35,889 nt of DNA from JAZRUF01 sp045636205 (GTDB taxonomy: Bacteria; Bacillota; Clostridia; Oscillospirales; JAAYXM01): the NCBI GenBank assembly GCA_045636205.1, contig JAZTXE010000072.1, positions 1 through 35,889 of the forward strand. Reading direction: 5' to 3'. Both the position numbers and the translations under genes were made by a program. Below, piece after piece: positions 1 through 8,864 of the stretch. Within the stretch, counting starts at the first letter, position 1. Each line of letters opens with the position of its first letter. The notes beneath the pieces are model-generated. The model was not told the origin of the DNA and searched no databases. It worked only from the letters and a program-made list of their open reading frames with translations.

Positions 1-1
1 A

Positions 2-157
2 TGGAGCGTTATAGCGCGCGGAGACGCGGAGGTGACGGACAGACAAATGTCCTCTCTTGCGCCTATACTTTGCGAAAGAGTCAGCTTGACGCTTGAGGAA
101 GTTTTCATCTATGAGTTGGGAGGTTTGGGTTATGACTTCAAGAACATCCTTATTTAA
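2..157 (+). CDS. ABC transporter ATP-binding protein, C-terminal fragment
   Basis: This is the last 51 codons of a gene that begins before the window. The frame is open from base 2 to a TAA at 155-157. It reads as the tail of an ABC ATPase, with the segment SLTLEEVFIYELGG. This resembles the 'sLEevFiye' element at the end of nucleotide-binding domains of ABC-2-type exporters. The Walker and signature motifs would lie upstream and cannot be seen. It overlaps the start of the following permease gene by 26 bases, which suggests a translationally coupled ATPase/permease pair. The identification rests on a short segment and on the permease next to it. Confidence 0.6.
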   Translation, partial: WSVIARGDAEVTDRQMSSLAPILCERVSLTLEEVFIYELGGLGYDFKNILI

Positions 158-2192
158 CCGAGGAATTTATAAAGCCACTGTGCGCAGATACATATGGGGT
201 GCGGTGTTTTATGCGATAATGCTCTTTATGCTGACCGTGATCCCCGTTCTGTTCACCATAAACCCGGATACATACCGCAGGACAATGGCGGAGCATGGCG
301 CATTTATTTTAGACGATATATACCTGTTCGGTCCGCTCGTGATTTCCTTTGCGGTTCCCACTGTAGTCGCTTTGTTGGTGTACAGATTTGTACATTCTAA
401 AAAGAACTCAATCTTCGTGCACAGCCTGCCCGTGTCACGGCGCGGAAATTACATTTCAACCGTTTTAGCTGCATTGACTCTTATGATTGCACCTATAATA
501 TTAAACGGTGCGGTTTTGGCACTTATGTCGCTTTCAGCATACGGTGCATTCTTTGATGTAGCGTCATGCCTTATCTGGACCGGACTTAACGTGCTCTCAA
601 TAATTCTTATGTTTTCCACTGCAAGCCTTGCAGCGTTTCTCAGCGGCAACAGCTTTGCGATGATAGGAATAAACGCACTGATACACAGTATAGCGCTGAT
701 TTTCATGGGAAGCATATCCTCGCTTGCAAGCGTGTTCCTTTACGGTTATTATGAAACAAATGCGCTTATCACCGCGGCGACTGAATGGAATTTTATAGCA
801 TATGTTTTAGGTCTTGCAAACCGTGTTGCGTATACATCGGATTTAAAATTTCCGTTTGATTGGTTAAAGCTTGTAATTATGCTTATTTCCGCCGGCGTGT
901 TGTATTTTGCCGCATATCTTCTCTATAAAAAGAGACATCTTGAAACCGCTGAGGATGTAGCCGCGTATAAATGCTTAAATCCAATATATAAGTATTTAAT
1001 TACCGCGATAGGTTCGCTGGGTGCATTCGCGTTGTACGGATATACGCTTGAGGATAATTCTTGCTTTGCAATCATTATAACCCTTGTCGTAAGTGCAGTG
1101 CTGTACTTTGCATCCGAAATGCTTTTGAAAAAAAGCCTGCGTATCTGGCGGGCATATAAAGGCTATCTTGTATTCCTTGCGGCGTTTACCGCCTTTATCT
1201 CAATCTTCGCGTTTACAGGTTTTTGGGGGTTTGAGACGCGCGTGCCGGAGCCAGAGAATGTAGAGAGCGTATTCGTTTGCGATTCACGTGCATTTTTAAA
1301 CGACACTGCATATGTGGAAAACAGTGAGATAATAAAATATGCGCTCGGTGTCCACAAAGAGCTCGTGCAGGACGAAAATATTTACACAATAAAAACCTAC
1401 GACGAAAATCGCAGCGAAGCCCTGTACTTCAGTTACAAGATTTCAAACGGAAGCACGGTTTGGCGCCGCTATTACGTGAGCGAGGAAATGATGTGCCGTG
1501 TGCTTGATGAGCTGTATAAATCGCATGAGTACAAGCGCAAAACCATGGAAATTTTTTCTGAGGATATAGGAAAGATTTACAATGTCCAGATTTATCGCAA
1601 CGGCGAAGAGTATATTGATGAAGCGGGAATCCAAGAGTTTGTCGCATGCCTGAAAGAAGACTTGCTTGAACTTGAATACACCGAGATTCGTAACCACTCA
1701 AGCTGGTATGCGAATGTAGGACTTGAATACACCAGGGACGAGGAGCATGAAGAAGACAGGCATAGCATTTATTCTATTAATCAGCATATAAATGCAAACT
1801 TCACGCGCTCTGTAAAATGGCTCATCGAGCACGGATATGCCGATGACATTTTTGATGAGAAAAAGGGTGATTTAACCTGCCTTACCGCTGAGGAGTGGGA
1901 ACGCCTTACCGAAGATAAGGAGAAGATAGCCCTTGAAGCGGCAAGCGGAAAAATGGTGGATACGGTTACGGTCTCATCGTATATAAGACCTAAGATTTCG
2001 GACTTTGCGAATGCACCGCGTATTTCCGATGCAAATAAGAAAGCTAAAATTCGCGATTATGTGCTGACCACTCCAATACGGTATGTGCCCGGAAAGGAAT
2101 ATTCATACTACGTCTTGAAAATAGATGGTGAGGGTTGGTTAAATACAATAGCAGCCTTTTATGATACGGATATACTTCATCTGTTTAGCTAA
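132..2192 (+). CDS. ABC transporter permease with large C-terminal soluble domain
   Basis: A 686-residue membrane protein. The ATG at 132 is chosen because a GGGAGG ribosome-binding site (118-123) precedes it; an in-frame TTG at 93 has no comparable site. The first ~370 residues hold about eight to ten hydrophobic segments, with a positively charged cytoplasmic loop (VHSKKNS, VSRRGN) after the second, as in ABC-2-type export permeases. The remaining ~310 residues are hydrophilic and acidic with no obvious membrane segment, and are probably an extracytoplasmic domain. With the ATPase fragment upstream it should form a transporter of the kind that in Firmicutes exports lipids or peptides or senses antimicrobials, but the substrate cannot be inferred. 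No histidine kinase or response regulator is visible beside it. Confidence 0.75.
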   Translation: MTSRTSLFNRGIYKATVRRYIWGAVFYAIMLFMLTVIPVLFTINPDTYRRTMAEHGAFILDDIYLFGPLVISFAVPTVVALLVYRFVHSKKNSIFVHSLPVSRRGNYISTVLAALTLMIAPIILNGAVLALMSLSAYGAFFDVASCLIWTGLNVLSIILMFSTASLAAFLSGNSFAMIGINALIHSIALIFMGSISSLASVFLYGYYETNALITAATEWNFIAYVLGLANRVAYTSDLKFPFDWLKLVIMLISAGVLYFAAYLLYKKRHLETAEDVAAYKCLNPIYKYLITAIGSLGAFALYGYTLEDNSCFAIIITLVVSAVLYFASEMLLKKSLRIWRAYKGYLVFLAAFTAFISIFAFTGFWGFETRVPEPENVESVFVCDSRAFLNDTAYVENSEIIKYALGVHKELVQDENIYTIKTYDENRSEALYFSYKISNGSTVWRRYYVSEEMMCRVLDELYKSHEYKRKTMEIFSEDIGKIYNVQIYRNGEEYIDEAGIQEFVACLKEDLLELEYTEIRNHSSWYANVGLEYTRDEEHEEDRHSIYSINQHINANFTRSVKWLIEHGYADDIFDEKKGDLTCLTAEEWERLTEDKEKIALEAASGKMVDTVTVSSYIRPKISDFANAPRISDANKKAKIRDYVLTTPIRYVPGKEYSYYVLKIDGEGWLNTIAAFYDTDILHLFS

Positions 2193-2197
2193 TAATA

Positions 2198-2233
2198 AAA
2201 AAGAACTGCAACACATGCGTTGCAGTTCTTTTT
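2198..2233. terminator. Bidirectional terminator between convergent genes
   Basis: A perfect 14-bp inverted repeat (2198-2211 with 2220-2233) has an 8-base loop. The outer arms are A-rich on one side and T-rich on the other, so the RNA hairpin ends in a U run on either strand. It lies between the ABC permease (plus) and the SpoVB-like gene (minus) and should stop transcription of both. Confidence 0.9.
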
Positions 2234-2238
2234 GTATG

Positions 2239-3876
2239 CTATTTTTTAGTGCGGCTGAGTAGTGCGGCAATCTTCTCGCCCTTGGGCAGTAAGAGCGCGT
2301 CCTCAGCGGTTATTCCGCCGGTCTTTATAAGAAGAACAAAGTATACACCCGCCGCGAGGATTATCGATATACCAAGTGCGGGGGTAAGCCCGATTATCGG
2401 GGCTGTAAAGTGATATGCCGCCCAACAAACAACACCCATAACCGCAGTTGAAAGAAGCGGTTTTAAATATGTCTGCGTAAAGCTCGGGCGGAAGGAAATA
2501 AATCTGGATAAGTAAAGCATGTTAAGAGCGGTGATGACCACATAGCATAAAACCGAGCCGATTGCAGCACCCTTAAGCTCAATTCCCGGAATTGCTATAA
2601 GTACGTAGTTTGCAATAAGCTTTATAACCGCACCTGCAAGCATCGTGATAACCGGGATGTTAGCTTTGCCGAGTGACTGCAGTACCGTGGAGATAAGAGA
2701 TGAAATGCACAAAAACATCGAGCCTATTGCAAGGATTGAAAGTGCGCCTGCCGCGATTTCTGCGCTCTCTCCCGCACCGAAAAGTAAACTGAGAATCGGA
2801 TGGGAGAGGACTGAAATTCCTATTGCCGCCGGTGCGGAAATAATTATTACCAGGCGCAGAGCCGAGGTGAGAACTTTGTGAAGCTCGTCCGTATCGTTGC
2901 ACGCATATGCAGCTGCGACGACCGGGGTAATGCTTGCGTTTATTGAAATAAGTACGTTCGGGACAAGATTAAAGAGTGAAACCGCGTAGCTTGAATATAT
3001 TCCGAAAAGCTCGGTTACGCGCTCCATGGAGTAAATTCCGATGGCAGAAAGACGCGAGGAAATCATAATTGTGTCAATAAAGTTAGTAAGGTTAATTACC
3101 AGCGCGCCTACCGTTACCGGAACCGCGATGGACATAAGGTTTTTGAAAATCGTTCCTTTGCTTTCTGATGAGGCGTCATTCGAAAGGTTTTCCTGTATGT
3201 AGTTTTTCTTTTTGCGGTATAAGTAAATAGATAATAGTAAAACAGCGGCGAGTAAAGTGCCCGTGGTAATTCCGCATATAGCGCCCGCGGCAACAAATTT
3301 CTTTTCAAGACCCATGCTTATGAATGCTATTGCAAAAGCAAGGCCTACAAACAGACGGCACAGTGCCTCGGTAAGCTGTGAAAGTGCGGTCGGAAGCATA
3401 TCACCGTGCCCCTGGAAATAACCTCGAAACGCAGCGGTTACGGCGATGAAGAGAACCGCGGGTGCCAATGTCCAGATGCTTACAATCGTATCCGGATTAT
3501 TGAATAAAACCAGGTATACATTCGGAAATGATCTCTCAAGAACCGTAGGTCCTGCAAGCATTATAAACGTTCCGAAAGCTCCCAGACATGCACATGTAAG
3601 AAGTGCCATCTTAAATATTCTGCGCGCGAGGGAATAACGGTTTAGCGCGCGGCTTTCGGAAATCATTTTCGATATTGCTATCGGCAGACCTGCAGTCGCA
3701 ATCGTGAGCAATATGGTATAGTAGTTATAAGCCGTGTTGTAAAGACCCATCGCATAGTCGCCGACTATGCGAGTGAGCGGGATTTTAAAAATAGCACCGA
3801 TGACTTTTATAAGGATATTAGATACCGCCAAAATCATGGCACCTTTAAGGAAAATAGATGTTTTCTTTTCTGACAT
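2239..3876 (-). CDS. SpoVB/YtgP (MurJ-type) polysaccharide or lipid II flippase
   Basis: A 545-residue polytopic membrane protein of the MOP/MVF flippase superfamily. It opens with a short cytoplasmic tail and a first segment containing the motif KGAMILAVSNILIKVIGAIF, followed by IPLTRIVG, which is characteristic of the SpoVB/YtgP group. Some 14 hydrophobic segments can be traced. B. subtilis YtgP (MurJ) is about 544 residues and SpoVB about 518, so length fits YtgP slightly better. Proteins of this group move undecaprenyl-linked cell-wall precursors across the membrane, either in vegetative growth (MurJ) or in spore cortex synthesis (SpoVB); the sequence alone does not separate these. It starts 11 bases after the phosphatase/acetyltransferase gene and is the last gene of the pyrK-pyrD transcription unit. 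Confidence 0.85.
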   Translation of the reverse strand: MSEKKTSIFLKGAMILAVSNILIKVIGAIFKIPLTRIVGDYAMGLYNTAYNYYTILLTIATAGLPIAISKMISESRALNRYSLARRIFKMALLTCACLGAFGTFIMLAGPTVLERSFPNVYLVLFNNPDTIVSIWTLAPAVLFIAVTAAFRGYFQGHGDMLPTALSQLTEALCRLFVGLAFAIAFISMGLEKKFVAAGAICGITTGTLLAAVLLLSIYLYRKKKNYIQENLSNDASSESKGTIFKNLMSIAVPVTVGALVINLTNFIDTIMISSRLSAIGIYSMERVTELFGIYSSYAVSLFNLVPNVLISINASITPVVAAAYACNDTDELHKVLTSALRLVIIISAPAAIGISVLSHPILSLLFGAGESAEIAAGALSILAIGSMFLCISSLISTVLQSLGKANIPVITMLAGAVIKLIANYVLIAIPGIELKGAAIGSVLCYVVITALNMLYLSRFISFRPSFTQTYLKPLLSTAVMGVVCWAAYHFTAPIIGLTPALGISIILAAGVYFVLLIKTGGITAEDALLLPKGEKIAALLSRTKK

Positions 3877-3887
3877 TGCTTAAAGCC

Positions 3888-5057
3888 TCATTTCCAGTCT
3901 ATGTTTGCGCGAGTTCCGTCAATGGATTTACGAAGAAGGAGCTGCAGGGAATTTACGCCTTGCTCGGCTCCGAATTGTTCAAATGCGTATTTGTCATAAA
4001 ACTTAAGCGCGCGTTTGTTGCACGCAGCCGCACGTACGGTTACATAGCGCCTGCCTAAAGAGCGGTAAATACTTATAGCATGTCCTAAAAGCTGAGCGCC
4101 AAACTCAGCACCGCGGCAGTCTTCGTTTAAATATAAGAGCATTATATGCCCGCTGTGCGGAAGAAGCTGGGTTTTAGTGTCAAGCGCGACCATGCCGACC
4201 ACATCGTTTTCACCGCGGCAGGCAAAAACAACCGCCTGCGGATGGGATTTTTTCGCTTTTTGAAGGCGGGAGCGCGTATATGCTGAGTCATACGTATCGT
4301 CGTTAAAGACAGACATCCATGCATCGCGGTAAAAGTTGTCTGCCTTGTCCAAGTCTTGCGGGAACTCGGCGGAAACAAAGTGTAGATTGTTAAATTTCGG
4401 GTCTTCGTCATCCTTCCACCAGCGCTGCCGCCCTAACGTGGAAAGCTCGTTTAAATGCGAATTGTCACCCGAATATTCTATTTGATAACTAAAATTATCA
4501 TCAACGTTTATTTTTAAAACGGATGTATTGTCACACCAGGATACGTTGCAGACCTCATCCATTGATCCGTGAGTGAGCATACAAACAAGCGAGCGGATAA
4601 CGGTTCCGTGTGTTATGACAGCTACAGTCTCACCGCGGTGAGACGCTGCAATATCGTCAAGCACGGCTTTTGCACGGGTGTATAGCTCAATATACGATTC
4701 GCCGCTGGGGAGATGAAATTCATGAGGCTTCTTTTCCCAAACTGCATATTCCTCCGCGTGGTTTACAATAACTTCGCCCCACGGTAAATCCTCCCACGCC
4801 CCAAAGGCTATTTCACGCAGACCACGCCGCGGGATTATTTCGAGATTATGCGGCTCACTTATCGCGCGTGCGGTTTCCATCGTGCGGAATAGGTCGCTTG
4901 AATAAACCGCATCAATTTTTTTATCTGAAAAACGCTGCGCCAGGTATTGGATTTGCTTATATCCGCGCGGTGTTACAAAACCGTCGTACTGACCGTGGAT
5001 TCTGCGGTAGACATTTCCATCCGCCTCCGCGTGACGAATTATATAAAGAGTTGTCAA
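3888..5057 (-). CDS. Histidine phosphatase / GNAT acetyltransferase fusion protein
   Basis: A 389-residue two-domain protein. Residues 1-~190 are a histidine phosphatase (phosphoglycerate mutase-like, SixA/CobC fold). They show the RHAE catalytic motif (Arg8, His9), Arg58 in the RTMETAR motif, Glu82 and the second catalytic His150 (VITHG). Residues ~225-389 look like a GNAT N-acetyltransferase, with the acetyl-CoA-binding motif CRGAEFGAQLLG and a C-terminal NKRALKFYDKYAF strand-helix. The only in-frame start near the phosphatase motif is a TTG at 5057, preceded by AAAGGA; an in-frame stop lies just upstream. Genes before and after are pyrD and a flippase. The substrate is unknown. The pairing suggests dephosphorylation and acetylation of a related small molecule or cell-wall precursor, which is inference. 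Confidence 0.8.
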   Translation of the reverse strand: MTTLYIIRHAEADGNVYRRIHGQYDGFVTPRGYKQIQYLAQRFSDKKIDAVYSSDLFRTMETARAISEPHNLEIIPRRGLREIAFGAWEDLPWGEVIVNHAEEYAVWEKKPHEFHLPSGESYIELYTRAKAVLDDIAASHRGETVAVITHGTVIRSLVCMLTHGSMDEVCNVSWCDNTSVLKINVDDNFSYQIEYSGDNSHLNELSTLGRQRWWKDDEDPKFNNLHFVSAEFPQDLDKADNFYRDAWMSVFNDDTYDSAYTRSRLQKAKKSHPQAVVFACRGENDVVGMVALDTKTQLLPHSGHIMLLYLNEDCRGAEFGAQLLGHAISIYRSLGRRYVTVRAAACNKRALKFYDKYAFEQFGAEQGVNSLQLLLRKSIDGTRANIDWK

Positions 5058-5079
5058 CTAACAATCATCCTTTTATTCA

Positions 5080-5997
5080 TTAGTTGGGGATAACCGCTCC
5101 GGTAAGCTCGCTTACGCGGCTTATGCGATTTTGCGCAAGATAGTCTGAAAGCTCATCACGCACACGTACCGGCGCCATAGGATCGCTAAAGCATGCGGTT
5201 CCAACCGCTACCGCGCTTGCGCCGGCGAGCATTAACTCAGCTGCATCGACGCCACGCGAAACACCGCCCATACCGAGAATGGGAAGGTTTACCGCTTGCG
5301 ATACCTGCCATATCATTCGCACCGCAATCGGCAAAACCGCCGGACCCGACATTCCGCCCATGTTGTTTTTTAGTATCGGGCGGCGGGTGCGCACGTCAAT
5401 GCGCATTCCAAGCAGTGTGTTTATAAGAGAAAGCACATCTGCACCTGCCGCTTCGGCTGAGCGTGCGATTTCTGCAATATCTGTTACGTTAGGGGAGAGC
5501 TTAACTATAAGAGGCTTTTTGCATACCTTGCGCACCTGAGAGACCAGGTTTGAAACCGACTCGCAGGATGTGCCGAAAGCCATGCCACCAGCTTTGACAT
5601 TCGGACAGGAGATATTAAGCTCAAGCATATCAACATCCGCGTCACTCGCGCGCTCGGTAATTTCCAGATAATCCTCTAAAGTATTACCTGAAATGTTTGC
5701 AATTATTTTTGTATCAAACTTGCGCAGAAATGGAAGCTCGTCTGCGATGAAAGCATCAATTCCCGGATTCTGAAGTCCCACGGAATTTAGTATTCCTGAT
5801 GGAGTTTCAGCTATACGCGGTGGGGGATTTCCAAGGCGCGGCTTCAGAGTAAGACCTTTTACGCATATCGCGCCGAGATTTGAAAGGTCATAAAAATTAT
5901 TGTATTCGCGACCGAAACCAAAGGTTCCCGAAGCGGTTACTATCGGGTTTTTCAGAGTTACGCCCGCGAGATTTACGGATAAATCGGGAGTTAACAT
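5080..5997 (-). CDS. pyrD: Dihydroorotate dehydrogenase, class 1B catalytic subunit
   Basis: PyrD oxidises dihydroorotate to orotate in de novo pyrimidine synthesis. The 305-residue protein has the FMN-binding TIM-barrel features of class 1 enzymes: NPIVTASGTFGFG near the start, KGLTLKPR around residue 48, NSVGLQNPG, and the class 1B catalytic cysteine at residue 131 in the ELNISCPNVKAGG loop, followed by the C-terminal GMGGVSRG phosphate-binding loop. The ATG at 5997 is chosen over a TTG at 6018 because a GAGAGG ribosome-binding site sits six bases upstream, and because the downstream start is 14 bases past the pyrK stop. Class 1B enzymes form a heterotetramer with PyrK, encoded immediately upstream, which passes electrons to NAD. 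Confidence 0.96.
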   Translation of the reverse strand: MLTPDLSVNLAGVTLKNPIVTASGTFGFGREYNNFYDLSNLGAICVKGLTLKPRLGNPPPRIAETPSGILNSVGLQNPGIDAFIADELPFLRKFDTKIIANISGNTLEDYLEITERASDADVDMLELNISCPNVKAGGMAFGTSCESVSNLVSQVRKVCKKPLIVKLSPNVTDIAEIARSAEAAGADVLSLINTLLGMRIDVRTRRPILKNNMGGMSGPAVLPIAVRMIWQVSQAVNLPILGMGGVSRGVDAAELMLAGASAVAVGTACFSDPMAPVRVRDELSDYLAQNRISRVSELTGAVIPN

Positions 5998-6011
5998 ATC
6001 AGATACCTCTC

Positions 6012-6782
6012 TTACCAAACTATTTTTTCAGCCGGGAATACCGGACCGTTGGAGCATACATGGTCATAATGCTCCTCGCCGCTCTCTTTGTCATGCGTTT
6101 TGCAGGCGCAAACCAGGCATGCACCAACGCCGCAACCCATTCTCTCTTCCATAGAAACAAAGCAGGGGATACCGTGCTCCTTTGCAAGCTCAGCCACAGC
6201 TTTAAGCATCGGGCGTGGTCCGCACGCAAATATTTTTGAATATGAATATTTCTCAAGAAGAAGCGAAATTGGACCTGCGACGGTTCCGTGAGCACCGAGA
6301 GAGCCGTCATCCGTGGCTATCTGCACAAGCTCGCATATTGATGAGAACTCATCGTACAAAATAGCCTTTGAAGCGTTTTGAAAACCTAAAACCGCATGGG
6401 ATTTATTTAATTTATGAGCTGCGTAGAGCATGGGCGGTGCACCGATACCGCCACCGACTAAGAGCACAGGCTCGTCAAAGTCATCAATCTGGAAGACACC
6501 GTTTCCGAGCGGACCTAAAATGTCAAGCGTATCGCCGGGGACGGCTTCTGCGAGCTTTCGCGTACCGTCACCTCTGATTTCAAAGACCAATCTGAGCATG
6601 TCACCGTTGATGTCGCATATGCTTATCGGGCGGCGCAGAGTAAACTCCTTGCCGCAACTGACGGTTACAAACTGACCCGGTTTGGCCTGCGCTGCGATTT
6701 CAGGCGCTGCTACGGTTAAGTCAAATTGAGTTTCGGATAATTTTTGATTTTTAAATACAATGCATTTTTCAGTAATCGGCAT
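6012..6782 (-). CDS. pyrK: Dihydroorotate dehydrogenase electron transfer subunit
   Basis: PyrK carries FAD and a [2Fe-2S] cluster and links the FMN of PyrD to NAD. The 256-residue protein has the ferredoxin-reductase layout: the FAD-binding motif RRPISI (residues 50-55), a nucleotide-binding glycine loop LLVGGGIGAPPM (about residue 106), and a C-terminal cysteine set at residues 217, 222, 225 and 243 (MGCGVGACLVC, then HVCSNGPVF) for the iron-sulfur cluster. Length is normal for the family. It heads the operon pyrK-pyrD-phosphatase fusion-flippase. No other pyr gene is present here, so the rest of the pathway must be encoded elsewhere. Confidence 0.96.
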   Translation of the reverse strand: MPITEKCIVFKNQKLSETQFDLTVAAPEIAAQAKPGQFVTVSCGKEFTLRRPISICDINGDMLRLVFEIRGDGTRKLAEAVPGDTLDILGPLGNGVFQIDDFDEPVLLVGGGIGAPPMLYAAHKLNKSHAVLGFQNASKAILYDEFSSICELVQIATDDGSLGAHGTVAGPISLLLEKYSYSKIFACGPRPMLKAVAELAKEHGIPCFVSMEERMGCGVGACLVCACKTHDKESGEEHYDHVCSNGPVFPAEKIVW

Positions 6783-6799
6783 GATATACCATCCGTTCC

Positions 6800-6817
6800 G
6801 CCGCCATGTCGGGCGGC
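6800..6817 (-). promoter_or_regulatory. GC-rich hairpin in the pyrK leader
   Basis: A perfect six-base inverted repeat (GCCGCC/GGCGGC, loop 6806-6811) sits just upstream of the weak pyrK ribosome-binding site GGATGG (6789-6794). In RNA it would place a stable stem about five bases before that site and could limit ribosome access. This is structural inference only. Confidence 0.4.
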
Positions 6818-6833
6818 TTTAAAGTCTTGTAAA

Positions 6834-6870
6834 AATAATACCTGCGGCATAATTTGCCACAGGTATTATT
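6834..6870 (-). terminator. Hairpin: flavoprotein-operon terminator and possible pyrKD attenuator
   Basis: Two 16-base arms (6834-6849 and 6855-6870) are complementary throughout on the minus-strand RNA (one G-U pair), with a 5-base loop and a following U run (complement of 6831-6833 and beyond). On the plus strand the same position is an A-C mismatch and there is no T run, so it works on the minus strand. It follows the flavoprotein gene that ends at 6926 and precedes pyrK. A sigma-A-type promoter lies immediately upstream, so transcripts for pyrK would begin within its first arm. It may therefore both terminate the upstream operon and regulate pyrK. Confidence 0.8.
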
Positions 6871-6896
6871 ATATTCCATTTAGCTCCATGCGTCAA
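6868..6896 (-). promoter_or_regulatory. Sigma-A-type promoter for pyrK-pyrD
   Basis: On the minus strand TTGACG (6891-6896) and a perfect TATAAT (6868-6873) are separated by exactly 17 bases. It lies between the flavoprotein stop codon and pyrK. The expected start point, about 6860-6864, reads ACCTG and falls inside the first arm of the adjacent hairpin. Leader length to the pyrK ATG is about 80 bases. Confidence 0.75.
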
Positions 6897-6925
6897 TACA
6901 CGCATGCGGTTATGAGTTGCGCATT

Positions 6926-8836
6926 TTATTTCCTGTTGCGGTACTCGCGCCATACATTTTCAAACCAGTTGTCCGGTTGCGGAATGGGGGATAGCTTTTC
7001 AGCTTTGGAGATAAAATCGCCGTCCTCAAAATAGGTTATAAGCTTGTAATTATCCCATGATGCGTCGGCAGGGATAGTATTTTCACCGTCGCGCAAAAGC
7101 GCTCCGCCGTAGCTTCCGCAAGTGGATGCGGCTTTGATTGCATGAACAACTGCATACTGGGTTATCAAAGTGTCACGCGCCTTTACGAGATCGCAAAGCT
7201 CCTCTGGAGATGAGAGAGATACGCTTGTAACTATCTCGTCTGCGCCACGCGCACAATCGTCAGCGAGGACATCTAAATATTCAAGCTCGCGTATATGCGC
7301 GGCATAGGAGGTCATCTGACGGCGCGTATTGAGAAGATATTCGGAAACCGATACACCGTCTTTGTTCTCAAGTGCGGTATTTAAAAGCTCCAAAGCGATT
7401 TCTGCCGCCTCTGCCATTGGAATTTCTGCGTCCTTTTCGGGCAATGTGCCACGGCGGATGGAGCGCGCAACATGGTCTGCGGCACGCAGAGCGCCAATCT
7501 GCCCGGCGGACAGTGCACTGCCACCCGGACGGCGCGGACCGTAAGTTCCCGCGGCCTCACCTATCACATACAACCCGGGGATGTTAGTTTGCCAATCAAT
7601 GTCCACATCTGCACCGCCGTTCATGTGCTGGGCACATACGGCGATTTCAAGCGGCTCACTTGTTATATCAATACCGTGTGAGCGGTAGAGCTCGATTGCA
7701 TCCGGATTCATCAGTTTAAGGCGCTCAATAGGTTTTTCTATAAGCGCACCTGAGCGTTCAAGATATGAGCGAACATCTTCGGATAACTCGTCAAAGCCGT
7801 TTGCAAGACCTGTCGGATCGGTGCGGAAATCCATAAATACACGACGTCCCAATCCGCTTATCTGCTCGTGAACCAGCATGTCAATACGGGATGAGCCGTC
7901 TGTCTTGTTGGGGTCAAACGGCCATTCGTAGCCCTTGCGGAAGACCGCGTCGAGAGCTTTGGCAGGGGTATCGTAATAGTCATTTAAAAATTCATATTCG
8001 TTGCCGTCTTCATCTACGGAAATGTACCGTGGCAGCACTTGCTGATATGTACCGCTTACGTTCCAACGGAAGGTTGTGGATGCAAGTCCGTATTGCCAAT
8101 GATTTAAATTTGCGTGACGAACCCCGGCTTTTAAGGTTATTCCGGTCATGCCGGTTTGACTTTCAGGAAAAACTGATTTTTCATAGCAAAGTGCTGCACC
8201 GCCGGTCGCGAGGACAATATGCGGTGCGAAAATTGCAAAGAGACCGCGCGAGCGGGTGTAGGTCAAATCTTTGTGTATACACAAAAGTCCCACCGCGCGA
8301 CCATTTTGACATATAAGCTCAAAGGCGGTGAGTTTATCAAGTGCCGGAATTTTACTTTCAGTAGCATATGCCTCTAAAGCCTCAGTCATGAATTTAGATG
8401 TCAGAGGACCTACCGAGGTTGCGCGGCGCTTAGTGTCATGGTCGGTTCGGTAGCCGACATGCTCACCAAAGCAGTTTTCGGGAAACGGTATTCCGAGATT
8501 TACTAAGCGGTGAAAACAACGCGCGGAATTTGCCGCCATTGTAAGTACTAAATCACCGTCTATACCGCCGCAGGCATATAAATCGCGAGCAAGCTCCATT
8601 ACCGAATCCGGTTCGTCAGATGTCATTGAAAGCTTGTGATAAGTCTGCTTATCACTTCCGGTGTTTCTCGATGCACCCGAGTTTATTCCCTCGGATATGA
8701 GCAGAATATCCTCTATGCCGAAATCGGAAAGCCAGTCAGCGCATGACCATCCTGCTGCACCCGAGCCAACTATTACTGCGCTTGTACGCACAGCGGGAAT
8801 TTCAATATCGTTTACTTTTATTTCAAAATGCTCCAT
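6926..8836 (-). CDS. Fumarate reductase/succinate dehydrogenase-type FAD flavoprotein
   Basis: A 636-residue FAD-dependent oxidoreductase of the fumarate reductase/aspartate oxidase superfamily. It has the N-terminal dinucleotide fold VIVGSGAAGWSCADWL (about residues 22-37), a central substrate domain, the returning FAD element GLYVIGEAAGTYG, and the arginine-glycine motif PRRPGGSALSAGQ. A helical C-terminal region follows, as in FrdA/SdhA/AprA proteins. There is no signal peptide and no heme domain, so it is likely cytoplasmic. No iron-sulfur or membrane-anchor subunit gene is adjacent, which argues against a respiratory complex. A GGAGGG site precedes the ATG. It is the third gene after the OYE-like reductase and the short-chain dehydrogenase, separated from the latter by a hairpin. 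The substrate is unknown; a reductive step on an unsaturated or keto intermediate is the working inference. Confidence 0.8.
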   Translation of the reverse strand: MEHFEIKVNDIEIPAVRTSAVIVGSGAAGWSCADWLSDFGIEDILLISEGINSGASRNTGSDKQTYHKLSMTSDEPDSVMELARDLYACGGIDGDLVLTMAANSARCFHRLVNLGIPFPENCFGEHVGYRTDHDTKRRATSVGPLTSKFMTEALEAYATESKIPALDKLTAFELICQNGRAVGLLCIHKDLTYTRSRGLFAIFAPHIVLATGGAALCYEKSVFPESQTGMTGITLKAGVRHANLNHWQYGLASTTFRWNVSGTYQQVLPRYISVDEDGNEYEFLNDYYDTPAKALDAVFRKGYEWPFDPNKTDGSSRIDMLVHEQISGLGRRVFMDFRTDPTGLANGFDELSEDVRSYLERSGALIEKPIERLKLMNPDAIELYRSHGIDITSEPLEIAVCAQHMNGGADVDIDWQTNIPGLYVIGEAAGTYGPRRPGGSALSAGQIGALRAADHVARSIRRGTLPEKDAEIPMAEAAEIALELLNTALENKDGVSVSEYLLNTRRQMTSYAAHIRELEYLDVLADDCARGADEIVTSVSLSSPEELCDLVKARDTLITQYAVVHAIKAASTCGSYGGALLRDGENTIPADASWDNYKLITYFEDGDFISKAEKLSPIPQPDNWFENVWREYRNRK

Positions 8837-8864
8837 AAAGGGAACCCTCCTTTTTATTTTGAAA

